In this document: piece by piece, positions 28,849-37,468 of the stretch
Position numbering within the stretch: the stretch's first letter is position 1
Layout of the letters: every line of letters begins with the position of its first letter
Assembly (NCBI RefSeq): GCF_008362905.1
Contig: NZ_VFJB01000001.1
Coordinates: 1-64,000 of the forward strand
Length of the DNA stretch: 64,000 nt
Source: Deferribacter autotrophicus
GTDB lineage: Bacteria; Chrysiogenota; Deferribacteres; Deferribacterales; Deferribacteraceae
Direction: 5' to 3'
Made by a program: the position numbers and the translations under genes
The notes under the pieces: model-generated
Databases searched by the model: none
Seen by the model: the letters and a program-made list of their open reading frames with translations, nothing else
What the model was told of the DNA's origin: nothing

Positions 28849-30020
28849 TTTTTCTGCTTCAGTTTAAATAATCTATAAGCTTGAGATTTGATAACGCTTG
28901 ATACTTCCCTTGACTTAGATAAATTTTCAAGATCTTTTACATACAACCTACTCAAAAGATGCAATCCAATATCTATTGGTGTCTTGGGGTTGAAAGCAAG
29001 ATTCCTAACAATCTGATAATTTCTTACCCAGTTGCTATTTCTGGCAATTTCTCTTAACACATGATCAGGAGTAACTTTATTTTTAGTTATAAAATCAATT
29101 TCATCCTCGGTTATTCTAGGATTTTTTAAAACACTTAATGATACCTGTTTATTTGCGTCCTTTATCAGTATGTTCCTTGCACTCTTATTACCTTTTAAAG
29201 CTAATTTAATCTTTTCCGGAACACTCATCCTCAAAACTTTTGCATAAAGATTCTCGTCAACCTTTTCCTCTAATTCCCGTTCAAAACTTTCAGGTAACTC
29301 TTGAACTTTCAAAGATTCATCTTTTTCTTTTATTTCATCTTTTTCATTTTCCTCTTTTTCTTTTAAATCTTCTTCTTTCAGTCTTTCAAGCTCTTCTATT
29401 TCATATTTTAGGTATTTTAACTTCACTACAGATTCATCTGGGGTAAAAGGATTAGTTAAAAGTAAATCAATAAGTTCAGGATTTTCCCTTAATAACACAT
29501 TTAAATTTGACAAGAAAAATAAGGATTCAGGTTCTTGTGACTGAGATAATATTTTAAAAGTTTCTGGTGTAATTTTATTCTTCTCTATTAATGCTCTAAT
29601 AAAGTCAGAATCATCTTTTAAATAAAGAGCCAACACTTTTATTTCTTTTTCATCAAAAAGAATACTGCTTAAAATTTCCTTCTTTTGCTCAAAAGATAAA
29701 TCTCGTAAAAACGCACAAACATTCTTTATAAATTCTGAATAATTTTTAACCAGCAAATAGATTATTATATGTAGTCGTCTGAAATCTATGGGAATTGATT
29801 TTGATAACATCAAATCTATCTGCTCCTTAGTTGATTTTTTTAAGTAAAGCTCTCTTTCAATTGTAGAGATAAATTTTAATTTCTCATAAAGTCTAAGTAA
29901 TAATTCATTTTTTGGTAATTTTAACGTTTTTAAAAGCAGCAATTTATCTTTTTCACTCAAGTTGTTAGCATCTTTATTACTAAAGTAACTAATCAAAGAA
30001 TCGAGCTTGGACTCAACCAC
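28845..30020 (-). CDS. Hypothetical alpha-helical repeat protein with acidic linker
   Basis: I do not assign a family to this 391-residue protein. Residues ~1-190 and ~255-391 are built of short helical repeats of HEAT/LRV style (for example VSLSVLKNPRITEDEIDFI and WVRNYQIVRNLAFNPKTPI). They are separated by a highly charged Glu/Lys linker (~205-250; EELERLKEEDLKEKEE, DEIKEKDESLK). It has no signal peptide, membrane helix or catalytic motif. It overlaps the diguanylate cyclase by 8 nt, so the two may work together, perhaps as a c-di-GMP-linked scaffold; that is inference. Confidence 0.7.
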   Translation of the reverse strand: MVESKLDSLISYFSNKDANNLSEKDKLLLLKTLKLPKNELLLRLYEKLKFISTIERELYLKKSTKEQIDLMLSKSIPIDFRRLHIIIYLLVKNYSEFIKNVCAFLRDLSFEQKKEILSSILFDEKEIKVLALYLKDDSDFIRALIEKNKITPETFKILSQSQEPESLFFLSNLNVLLRENPELIDLLLTNPFTPDESVVKLKYLKYEIEELERLKEEDLKEKEENEKDEIKEKDESLKVQELPESFERELEEKVDENLYAKVLRMSVPEKIKLALKGNKSARNILIKDANKQVSLSVLKNPRITEDEIDFITKNKVTPDHVLREIARNSNWVRNYQIVRNLAFNPKTPIDIGLHLLSRLYVKDLENLSKSREVSSVIKSQAYRLFKLKQKK

Positions 30021-31221
30021 TTATGATCCTATTCTTCCCTTCCTTCTTCGCTTTAAGCAGTAAATCATCAACTCTTTTAATCAAAGTTTCTACACTATCA
30101 TTTTCTTTAGCTTCAGTTACACCAATACTTGCTGTAATTTTAAGTCTATCACCTTTTACTTTAAAAACAGTTTCGTTTAACTCTTTCAGTATTCTATTAG
30201 CTACAACTTTAGCCTGTTCCTTTCTGGTATGAGGTAAGACTATAAAAAATTCTTCCCCACCATACCTAAAAGGAATATCAACTTTTCTAATATTGTTTTT
30301 AATAACATTTGCAAAATATTTAAGTACTTGGTCTCCAATTTGATGTCCATAATTATCGTTAACAGCTTTGAAGTCATCAACATCAAGCATAATCACCGAT
30401 AATGGAGACTTATACCTATGAAACTTTTCAAACTCTTCAGCTAATTTTCTATCTAAAAAGTTCCTATTGTAAACATTTGTTAGAAGATCAACTACAGCTT
30501 CTTTTTTATATCTTTTTATACTTTCCTGAAGTTGGTTTACCTGCTTTCTATACTTTTCCAAATCATTTTTTATCTTTTTTACGTCTGAATCAAATTTATT
30601 AAATTTTTCTTTTCTTATATTTTCTTTTTCTCTCAAATTAGTTTTAATTTCATTTAATTTTGAAATTAATTTATTTTTTAGTTTCTCAATATCATTTTCA
30701 AGCTTTGTTTCTTTTTCAAGCTCTTCTAAATTATTTGTTAGTTCATTATTGTTCCTAATCTCTTCTATAAATATTTCTCTACTGCTTTCAAGAACTTTAA
30801 AAAGTTTTTCATTTGAGATTTCCATATATTTTAAAATTTCTTTTAGAAGATCCCAGCTCTTATTAAAAGTATTGATTACTCTAATCAGAAAATTAATAAG
30901 ATAACTTAAAATATCTATTAATATATCATTTAATTTGCAAATATCATTTGTATTTTTTATATTCTCTTCAAAATTTTCTATAAAATCTTTTGGTAATATA
31001 TCTTCCACTTTTTTAATCAATTTACTTATTTGACTTTTATAAGCTTCAACCCCTACAATACATATATTTTTATTAAAAAAATCTGTTAACCTCTCATTTT
31101 GTAGCAAATATTTTTTTATAGTATTTATAGACAAATCCTCATTATTATCTTTAATCTTTTTCAATATATTTATAATCTCAGTTACAATCATATCATAAAA
31201 GTCGTTTAGATTAATTGGCAT
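30013..31221 (-). CDS. Diguanylate cyclase (GGDEF domain) with helical N-terminal region
   Basis: The 402-residue protein has an uncharacterised helical N-terminal region (~1-160), a coiled coil (~165-230) and a C-terminal GGDEF domain. The active-site loop is RYGGEEFFIVLP, so it should make c-di-GMP. An RxxD inhibitory site (RKVD) lies five residues before GGEEF, so product inhibition is expected. There is no membrane segment. The start was set at 31221 because GGAGG lies 8 nt upstream; the longer frame from 31257 lacks this and overlaps the preceding gene more. c-di-GMP controls pilus motors in many bacteria, and pilB, pilT and pilC are in the same run. Confidence 0.9.
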   Translation of the reverse strand: MPINLNDFYDMIVTEIINILKKIKDNNEDLSINTIKKYLLQNERLTDFFNKNICIVGVEAYKSQISKLIKKVEDILPKDFIENFEENIKNTNDICKLNDILIDILSYLINFLIRVINTFNKSWDLLKEILKYMEISNEKLFKVLESSREIFIEEIRNNNELTNNLEELEKETKLENDIEKLKNKLISKLNEIKTNLREKENIRKEKFNKFDSDVKKIKNDLEKYRKQVNQLQESIKRYKKEAVVDLLTNVYNRNFLDRKLAEEFEKFHRYKSPLSVIMLDVDDFKAVNDNYGHQIGDQVLKYFANVIKNNIRKVDIPFRYGGEEFFIVLPHTRKEQAKVVANRILKELNETVFKVKGDRLKITASIGVTEAKENDSVETLIKRVDDLLLKAKKEGKNRIISG

Positions 31222-31744
31222 TGAGTTTTTCCTCCAAAAAAATTCTACACTTTTCAAAAAAAATTAATGCATTACTTGTTTGATAATCATAAAAAGTCCA
31301 AGGCAATGCTACATAACTTTTCTTTTTCCTATAAAGCTGTAAATCAGCATAAATAGATTCACCAAGGTAAATTCTATGGGTAAAATTCTTTGTGCTAGCA
31401 GCTACCACTTTTTCCATTGCTACATAACCTGGGTCAATGTTCACTTTACGTTTACCATTTTCTTTAAAAAAATCTTCTATATCCACTGCAATCCTTTTAT
31501 AATTAACTAACTTATCAGGATAATCAATTATATCATAACAAGCAAAATATTTCACCAAATTATTACCCATTTCTTTTTCATAATAAGATGTATGCGAAAA
31601 GCTGAATTTTTCTGATACTATTTTCGGCGAGCCAAAAATGGAATTTAAATAATCGTCTATTATATTTTCATATTTTACATCGATTAGTATTGCATTAAAA
31701 AAAACTACTTTCTGAGGCTTTCTAACGCCTCCACCATAAACCAT
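31211..31744 (-). CDS. DUF4416 family protein
   Basis: The 177-residue soluble protein carries hallmarks of DUF4416: the N-terminal PQKVVFFNAILID, a FSHTSYYEKEMG block, and NIDPGYVAMEKVVAASTKNF followed by HRIYLGESIYADL. The biochemical role is unknown. Its ATG directly follows the hfq stop, and it overlaps the GGDEF gene by 11 nt. Confidence 0.85.
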   Translation of the reverse strand: MVYGGGVRKPQKVVFFNAILIDVKYENIIDDYLNSIFGSPKIVSEKFSFSHTSYYEKEMGNNLVKYFACYDIIDYPDKLVNYKRIAVDIEDFFKENGKRKVNIDPGYVAMEKVVAASTKNFTHRIYLGESIYADLQLYRKKKSYVALPWTFYDYQTSNALIFFEKCRIFLEEKLNAN

Positions 31745-31969
31745 TTATACCATTTCAATCTCATCAATTTCTTCAGAAGGTGAAATAGTGGAAATAGCAT
31801 GCTTATAAATCATCTTTTGAGAATCATCTTTTAAAACAATCACAAAGTTGTCAAAACCTTTAATCAATCCCTCAAGCTTAACACCATTAATTAAATAAAC
31901 AGTAACTGGCATCCTTTTTTTTCTCACGTAGTTCAAAAAAACATCCTGAATATTAATCTTCTTGCTCAT
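31745..31969 (-). CDS. hfq: RNA chaperone Hfq
   Basis: This 74-residue Sm-fold protein is a hexamer that pairs small RNAs with mRNAs. The Sm1 motif [20 protein letters not shown] is complete, and Sm2 is IYKHAISTI. The start is the ATG at 31969 after GAGGGG; a TTG one codon earlier is less likely. It heads the long minus-strand run. Upstream, 31970-32058 is AT-rich, with no strong promoter that I can defend. Confidence 0.97.
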   Translation of the reverse strand: MSKKINIQDVFLNYVRKKRMPVTVYLINGVKLEGLIKGFDNFVIVLKDDSQKMIYKHAISTISPSEEIDEIEMV

Positions 31970-32058
31970 CAATCAACCCCTCAATGAATTTTCTTTCTAA
32001 AATCATTACCTCACTTTACCCAATTATATATAAATTCTTAACGTTCTTCAACTATTAT

Positions 32059-33252
32059 TTATTTTATTCTTGTAATAAAATCAGCATAATCAAATTTTTT
32101 CTGCCATTTTATCCCATCATTTTTATTGAAGACTATAATGGAAGGTAATTTAACACCATTGAATGTATTATTTTTAACAAAGGAATACAACGCCATATCA
32201 AGCATAACAAGTCTATCCCCAATTTTTAATGGTCTTTCAAAAGAGTATTCCCCAAAAAAATCGCCTGCAAGACAGGAACATCCACCAATCCTATAATTAT
32301 ATTTATACTCATCCCACTTACCACTTTCAATAATCTCAGGCCTATAAGGCATTGCTAAAACATCTGGAGTATGAGTTTCAGCAGAAGAATCAACAATAGC
32401 GATATCCACACCATTATTAATAATATCTAAAACCTGTGTAACAAAAACACCAGCATGCAATACTACAGCCTCACCAGGCTCAAGATACACTTCAATATTA
32501 TTATACCTGTCTCTGAAAGAATTAATAGTATTGCAGAGCAACTCAACATCATAATCTTTTCTTGTTATATGATGTCCACCACCAAAATTAACCCATTTTA
32601 ATTTGTTAATATATTTACTAAATCTTTTCTCAAAACTATTCAAAACACGCACCAACACATCTGCATTTTGTTCACATAAAGCGTGAAAATGAAAACCATC
32701 GACAATTTCAAGATCAATATCTTTTATATCTTCTGGATTTACTCCAAATCTTGAACCGGGAATACAAGGGTTGTATAAATCAATCTCTACTTCAGAATAA
32801 CCAGGATTAACCCTGAGCCCTACCTGTTTTCCTCGATCTTTAACCCTTTCTCCATATTTTTTCAGTTGATTAATAGAGTTGAAAATCACTACAGATGAGT
32901 AATCGATTATTTCATCTATCTCCCCTTCTTCAAAAGCAGGAGCATAGGTATGCACTTCCTTTTTAAACTCTTCACATCCAAGTCGTGCCTCCCAGAGCCC
33001 ACTTGCACACACACCATGTAAATACCTTGATATTAAAGGATAAGTGATGGGCAAAGAGTACGCTTTCTGAGCAAGCAGTATCTTTGCCCCTGTCCTTTTT
33101 TGAACATCATCCAGAATTCTACAATTTTTTTCAATAATATCCTCACTAATCAAATAACATGGTGTATCAACCAAATCTGTTATTTCCTTTGGAAAAAATT
33201 TCAGCGCTTCTTTATGTAATTCTTTCAATTTAAAACTCCGGTAATTCACCAT
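32059..33252 (-). CDS. nspC: Carboxynorspermidine/carboxyspermidine decarboxylase
   Basis: This 397-residue fold-III PLP enzyme converts carboxyspermidine (or carboxynorspermidine) to spermidine. The PLP Lys is in KILLAQKAYSLP near residue 60. GLRVNPGYSEVE, GFHFHALCEQ, NFGGGHHITRKDYD and GGCSCLAGD (Cys donated across the dimer) match the NspC family. Start options are ATG 33252 or a downstream TTG after CCGGAG; both overlap the dehydrogenase gene. Confidence 0.93.
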   Translation of the reverse strand: MVNYRSFKLKELHKEALKFFPKEITDLVDTPCYLISEDIIEKNCRILDDVQKRTGAKILLAQKAYSLPITYPLISRYLHGVCASGLWEARLGCEEFKKEVHTYAPAFEEGEIDEIIDYSSVVIFNSINQLKKYGERVKDRGKQVGLRVNPGYSEVEIDLYNPCIPGSRFGVNPEDIKDIDLEIVDGFHFHALCEQNADVLVRVLNSFEKRFSKYINKLKWVNFGGGHHITRKDYDVELLCNTINSFRDRYNNIEVYLEPGEAVVLHAGVFVTQVLDIINNGVDIAIVDSSAETHTPDVLAMPYRPEIIESGKWDEYKYNYRIGGCSCLAGDFFGEYSFERPLKIGDRLVMLDMALYSFVKNNTFNGVKLPSIIVFNKNDGIKWQKKFDYADFITRIK

Positions 33253-34450
33253 CAAAGTCTTCTACTTTCCATGGTAAACCATATTTAATCAATGCATCCA
33301 TAAAAGGATCTGGATCAAGTTGCTCCACATTAAAAACACCTTTTCCTGCCCATACCCCTTTTAGGACAAGCATTGCTCCAATCATTGCTGGAACACCAGT
33401 AGTATATGACACCGCCTGAGCCTGCACTTCTTTGTAAGCTTCAGCATGATCACAAACATTATAAATATATTTTTTAAATCTATTTCCATCCTTAATCCCA
33501 TCAAAAATACAACCAATAACAGTCTTACCCTTATAACTTATCCCAAGTTCAGATGGATCAGGAAGCAATTTCTTCAAAAATTTCAAAGGAACAACTTTGC
33601 ACCCTTCATACTCCACTTCATCTATTCTTGTCATACCAACATTTTTTAAAACCCTCAAATGAGTAAGATACTCATCAGAAAATGTCATCCAAAACCTTAT
33701 CCTTTCAAGCCCTTTAATATGTTTTACAAGCGACTCCATCTCTTCATGATAAAGTAAATAGCTTTCTCGTGGACCCACTTCTGGGTAATTAAAAGTAAAA
33801 TGAATACTATCTTCTTCTAAAATGGGTGGGGTTTCTACCCATTCCCCATTTCTCCAATGTCTTACAACCTGAGTAACTTCCCTAATATTGATTTCAGGAT
33901 TAAAATTTGTAGCAAAAGGGTGTCCATGAACACCAGCATTACAATCAAGTATATCAATGGTTTTTATTTCATCATAAAAATGTTTTTGTGCGTAAGCGCA
34001 AAAAACATTTGTTACACCTGGATCAAAACCACAACCAAGAACAGCCATAATACCTGCTTCTTTATATCTATCCTGATAAGCCCATTGCCATTTGTATTCA
34101 AACTTTGGATTATCCTTTGGCTCATAATTAGCTGTATCAAGATAGTGAACACCTGTTTCAAGACATGCATCCATTATAGTTAAATCTTGATATGGCAGCG
34201 CCACATTTATCACAATATCAGGCTCAAAATCTTTTATCAAAGCCACCACTTCTTCAGTCTTATCAGCGTCTACTTTTGCAGTTTTGATTTCAATTCCGTA
34301 CTGTTTTTTAATATCTTCAGCTATTTTATCGCATTTTTCCTTGGTTCTACTCGCAAGGCAAATCTCATGAAATACCTCAGGATTCTGTGCACATTTCTTT
34401 GCCACCACATTACCGACGCCACCAGCGCCAATAATTAACACTTTACCCAT
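33230..34450 (-). CDS. Carboxynorspermidine/carboxyspermidine dehydrogenase (saccharopine dehydrogenase-like)
   Basis: The 406-residue NADPH enzyme condenses putrescine or diaminopropane with aspartate semialdehyde. The Rossmann loop VLIIGAGGVGNVVAKKCAQ is at the N-terminus, followed by LASRTKEKCDKIAEDI and the family core CGFDPGVTNVFCAYAQ. AGAGGTG lies just before the ATG. It lies 28 nt after speA and overlaps nspC by 23 nt, forming the carboxyspermidine route that replaces SpeD/SpeE. Confidence 0.92.
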   Translation of the reverse strand: MGKVLIIGAGGVGNVVAKKCAQNPEVFHEICLASRTKEKCDKIAEDIKKQYGIEIKTAKVDADKTEEVVALIKDFEPDIVINVALPYQDLTIMDACLETGVHYLDTANYEPKDNPKFEYKWQWAYQDRYKEAGIMAVLGCGFDPGVTNVFCAYAQKHFYDEIKTIDILDCNAGVHGHPFATNFNPEINIREVTQVVRHWRNGEWVETPPILEEDSIHFTFNYPEVGPRESYLLYHEEMESLVKHIKGLERIRFWMTFSDEYLTHLRVLKNVGMTRIDEVEYEGCKVVPLKFLKKLLPDPSELGISYKGKTVIGCIFDGIKDGNRFKKYIYNVCDHAEAYKEVQAQAVSYTTGVPAMIGAMLVLKGVWAGKGVFNVEQLDPDPFMDALIKYGLPWKVEDFDGELPEF

Positions 34451-34477
34451 AATACACCTCTTCTTTAATTTTTATCG

Positions 34478-36319
34478 CTAATTCCTTGAACCTGCTACTG
34501 TTTTTAAATAACTATTTTCACTAAGAACTAAATACAAACTACCTATAACCTCTTTTTTCTCATCATCAGGGATTAACTCAGAATCTTCTATTCTTTGTTT
34601 TAATCTTCTTTCAATGTCTTTCACATCATAATCTAGGTCATCCAGTATATCCAAAATATTTTGAGCTTCAATTACATCATTAAGGACATAATTCCCTTCT
34701 TCATCAAAAGTGACTACAAACTCTGTTGGATGAGTAAAAAGGTTGTGCTCCATTCCAAGGGTTTCCTGATAAGCACCAACAAGGAAAAATCCTAAAAAGT
34801 AGTCCTCTTTTTTCAGATCAACATCATGCAAAAACAATGGCTTAGTGCTATCAAAAGCTATCTCCCCGTCACTATCACACGTTATGTCCCAAAGACTTGC
34901 TGACCTCGTAGGAGTTATATCTAGTTTATCAAGAGGCATTACAGGGAAAGTTTGCCCCAACCCCCAGTAATCTGGTAGACTTTGAAAAATTGAAAAATTC
35001 AAAAGATACCTTTCCTGGATCATATCTTGTATATCTCTCAATTCAGATAGATTTTTATTTTTAAGAAAGTTTATTGCCTTTCGAATAATTAAATGAACAA
35101 GCACCTCTGTATTGCTTCTATCAATTAAATCGATATATCCAAGGTCAAAAAGGGTTAAAAGGGACTCCATATGGTCAAGACTATCATGTAAATATTCTAT
35201 AGCATTTTTTTCATTGATAGTATTATAAAGTTCATATAACTCTTCTATCAGTGGAGGATTAACCTCTTTTAAACAAAGCTTCTGCTCATTATATTCTTGG
35301 GAAAATAGCTCTAAAACAGGCACAATAAGAACAGCGTGACTTGCAGCCACAAACCTACCTGCTTCAATAAAAATATCTGGTTCTGGTACGTTCTTATTGT
35401 TTGCTATCATTTTAAGCAAAAACACTACGTCGCTGGCATATTCATCTAGGGTATAATTAATAGAATGCTGTAACTTATGCTGACTGTATTCAACAGCAAG
35501 TCCACCACCAATATCAATTCTCTTTAAACTTTTTGCACCCATTTTATAAAGTTCTGCATAAATATTTCCAGCCTCTCTCAATGCTTTTTTTACAGGCGAA
35601 ATTTCACTTATCTGTGAACCAATATGAAAATGTATCATTGTTAAATAATCAATCATTTTAGAATCTTTTAAAAGCTTCAGAGCCTCTACTAGTTCCACTG
35701 AAGTCAAACCAAACTTGGAATTTATACCACCACTTTTAGCCCAAATACCTATCCCAGAGCTGTGTAGTTTGATTCTTAGGCCTATATTAGGATAAGGTTC
35801 TCCCATTTCTTTTGCAACTTCTAAAATAGTTTCAAGTTCATTCAATCCTTCGATTGTCAAAGTAATATTTTGTCCCATTTTAGCAGAGATAAAACCAAGG
35901 GAGATCATCTCTTTATCTTTAAACCCATTAACAACAATAGGAGTTCCTTCATTTACGTAACTCATAGCTATAATCAGTTCAGGCTTACTCCCTGCCTCAA
36001 GTCCATAGCGTTTCCCTTTTGTCTGCTTCATCAGATATGTAACAAAATTAGGGTACTGATTCACTTTCAACGGAAAAACAGAATAAAATGTGCCACCGTA
36101 TTCATAATCTTTTATATATTTATTAAATTTATTAAAAAGAGCATTTACATGCTTTTTCATAATATGAGGGAATCTAAAAAGCACAGGACCTTTAAATCCC
36201 TGCTCTCTGACATCTTTAACAATATCAATCAACGCAGGTCTATTCCCTTCATTAATAACAACTTTCCCATCCTCTATTAAATAATCGTAATTTCCCCAAA
36301 TTTTTATTCCATAATCCAT
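34478..36319 (-). CDS. speA: Biosynthetic arginine decarboxylase
   Basis: The 613-residue PLP enzyme makes agmatine from arginine. The PLP Lys is in FSVFPLKVNQYP-type context near residue 90 (YSVFPLKVNQYP). GLEAGSKPELI, IHFHIGSQISEISPVKKA, RIDIGGGLAVEY, the large helical insertion (~residues 350-450) and WDITCDSDGEI near the end are all present. The start was moved to ATG 36319, preceded by GAGGTG at 5 nt. No agmatinase or agmatine deiminase is in this operon. Confidence 0.95.
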   Translation of the reverse strand: MDYGIKIWGNYDYLIEDGKVVINEGNRPALIDIVKDVREQGFKGPVLFRFPHIMKKHVNALFNKFNKYIKDYEYGGTFYSVFPLKVNQYPNFVTYLMKQTKGKRYGLEAGSKPELIIAMSYVNEGTPIVVNGFKDKEMISLGFISAKMGQNITLTIEGLNELETILEVAKEMGEPYPNIGLRIKLHSSGIGIWAKSGGINSKFGLTSVELVEALKLLKDSKMIDYLTMIHFHIGSQISEISPVKKALREAGNIYAELYKMGAKSLKRIDIGGGLAVEYSQHKLQHSINYTLDEYASDVVFLLKMIANNKNVPEPDIFIEAGRFVAASHAVLIVPVLELFSQEYNEQKLCLKEVNPPLIEELYELYNTINEKNAIEYLHDSLDHMESLLTLFDLGYIDLIDRSNTEVLVHLIIRKAINFLKNKNLSELRDIQDMIQERYLLNFSIFQSLPDYWGLGQTFPVMPLDKLDITPTRSASLWDITCDSDGEIAFDSTKPLFLHDVDLKKEDYFLGFFLVGAYQETLGMEHNLFTHPTEFVVTFDEEGNYVLNDVIEAQNILDILDDLDYDVKDIERRLKQRIEDSELIPDDEKKEVIGSLYLVLSENSYLKTVAGSRN

Positions 36320-36402
36320 CTTAACACCTCTATTCATATAAATATATTACCCCAAAAATTTGGAAAACGCATTCATTTAGTCATAAAAACAATTTTTTGC
36401 AA

Positions 36403-37002
36403 TTAAAATTTTAAAATAAACGGCACAAGCACAGGAACAAGAGCACTCAAGATAAAACCATTAATAAACGCAACAACTGCTGCACTCTCACCAGCATATT
36501 TTTCTATAATAGGGAGTGTAGTATCCATAGTTGTAGCACCCCCAGGTGCTATAGAAACATACGGGCCAGCGTATCTTGCAAGAAACGGTACCAATATTAT
36601 ACTAATCAACTCCCTTGCCACATTGGATAAAAAAGCGATAGAGCCAAGGTCAGCACTTTTCAGCTTTGCTATTATTACAGCTGATAGAGAATACCATCCA
36701 AACCCTGCAGAAATAGCAAGACTATCTCTTATTGTCAAATTCAAAAAAAACGATGCTACATATCCACCAAACAATGTCCCTATAATCGTTCCGATAGGAA
36801 CCAAAAAAGCATATCTATCAGCTGTAAACAACTTTATCAATGATTCTTTATCCCTCCCTATACCATAACCTATTAAAAACAACAACAAGTATAGGGCATA
36901 ATCAGTTATTCTATCAGAATGCATCACAAAAAAATCAGGTAATAATCCAAACTGAGCCGTCAAAATACCAGCAATCACAGAAAGTATCATTAAGAAAATC
37001 AT
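36403..37002 (-). CDS. lysO: Lysine exporter LysO family, C-terminal part encoded separately
   Basis: This 199-residue membrane protein of the DUF340/LysO family has about six helices and conserved motifs GYGIGRD, GFGWYSLSAVII, NVARELISI and PGGATTMDTTLPII. In enterobacteria LysO is one chain; here the N-terminal DUF340 segment is a separate overlapping gene (36999-37265), an arrangement also known elsewhere. Export of lysine, or of a related cation given the adjacent polyamine genes, is inferred. Confidence 0.85.
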   Translation of the reverse strand: MIFLMILSVIAGILTAQFGLLPDFFVMHSDRITDYALYLLLFLIGYGIGRDKESLIKLFTADRYAFLVPIGTIIGTLFGGYVASFFLNLTIRDSLAISAGFGWYSLSAVIIAKLKSADLGSIAFLSNVARELISIILVPFLARYAGPYVSIAPGGATTMDTTLPIIEKYAGESAAVVAFINGFILSALVPVLVPFILKF

Positions 37003-37265
37003 TTTTTACGAAACACCTTCATCATTATACCTACCACAAGAATACTAAAAAAAACTGTTAACAAACTTATAATCAATGAAGAATAACCAAACATTACGAT
37101 CTTCTGTTTTAAACCAGGATCTTTTCCTATACCTACTCCCATAAAAAAAAGCAATACTAAAACACTAAAAGAAAGTAGATATTTTTGGAATTTTACAACA
37201 TCTTCTTTTTTCACTATATAACCGGTGATTATACCTATTATCAGAAAAACAAGATACTTAAGCAT
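36999..37265 (-). CDS. lysO: Lysine exporter LysO family, N-terminal part encoded separately
   Basis: The 88-residue protein has three hydrophobic helices and the motif FFMGVGIGKD, matching the first part of LysO. Its stop overlaps the start of the C-terminal partner by 4 nt, so the two are translated together. No Shine-Dalgarno sequence precedes the ATG, and the predicted -10 box is only 5 nt away. An IS110 element begins about 45 bp upstream. Confidence 0.8.
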   Translation of the reverse strand: MLKYLVFLIIGIITGYIVKKEDVVKFQKYLLSFSVLVLLFFMGVGIGKDPGLKQKIVMFGYSSLIISLLTVFFSILVVGIMMKVFRKK

Positions 37266-37270
37266 GCGAA

Positions 37271-37299
37271 CTTATAATACACAATGAAATTTTTGACAA
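37271..37299 (-). promoter_or_regulatory. Predicted sigma-70 promoter for lysO, giving a leaderless transcript
   Basis: Reading the minus strand, TTGTCA (37299-37294) and TATAAG (37276-37271) are spaced 17 bp apart, and the ATG at 37265 begins 5 nt after the -10 box. Transcription would therefore start at or next to the initiation codon. Confidence 0.5.
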
Positions 37300-37376
37300 G
37301 CTTTAAACAGCTGGCGTCACCCAATTTTTTGCAAAACTTTTTTTAATGAGTTTGTGGGAAAACATTTTTCGGGTTC

Positions 37377-37459
37377 AAGTTCCCATAAAACCGCCATGGA
37401 TGGCGGTTTTAGAGGAACTTGCCTCGGAACAAAACTGGACGTTTTGTGAGAATGTTCCG
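37377..37459 (-). ncRNA. Two stem-loops in the IS110 3' non-coding flank
   Basis: Hairpin A has an outer stem AAGTTCC/GGAACTT (37377-37383 with 37414-37420). Across a 3-nt internal loop lies an 11-bp stem AAAACCGCCAT/ATGGCGGTTTT (37387-37397 with 37400-37410). Hairpin B is CGGAAC..GTTCCG (37425-37430 with 37454-37459) around AAAAC/GTTTT. They lie just past the transposase stop. Possible roles are a terminator that shields the element, or an IS1111-type bridge RNA; the small loops favour the former. Confidence 0.4.
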
Positions 37460-37468
37460 TGTTAATTG

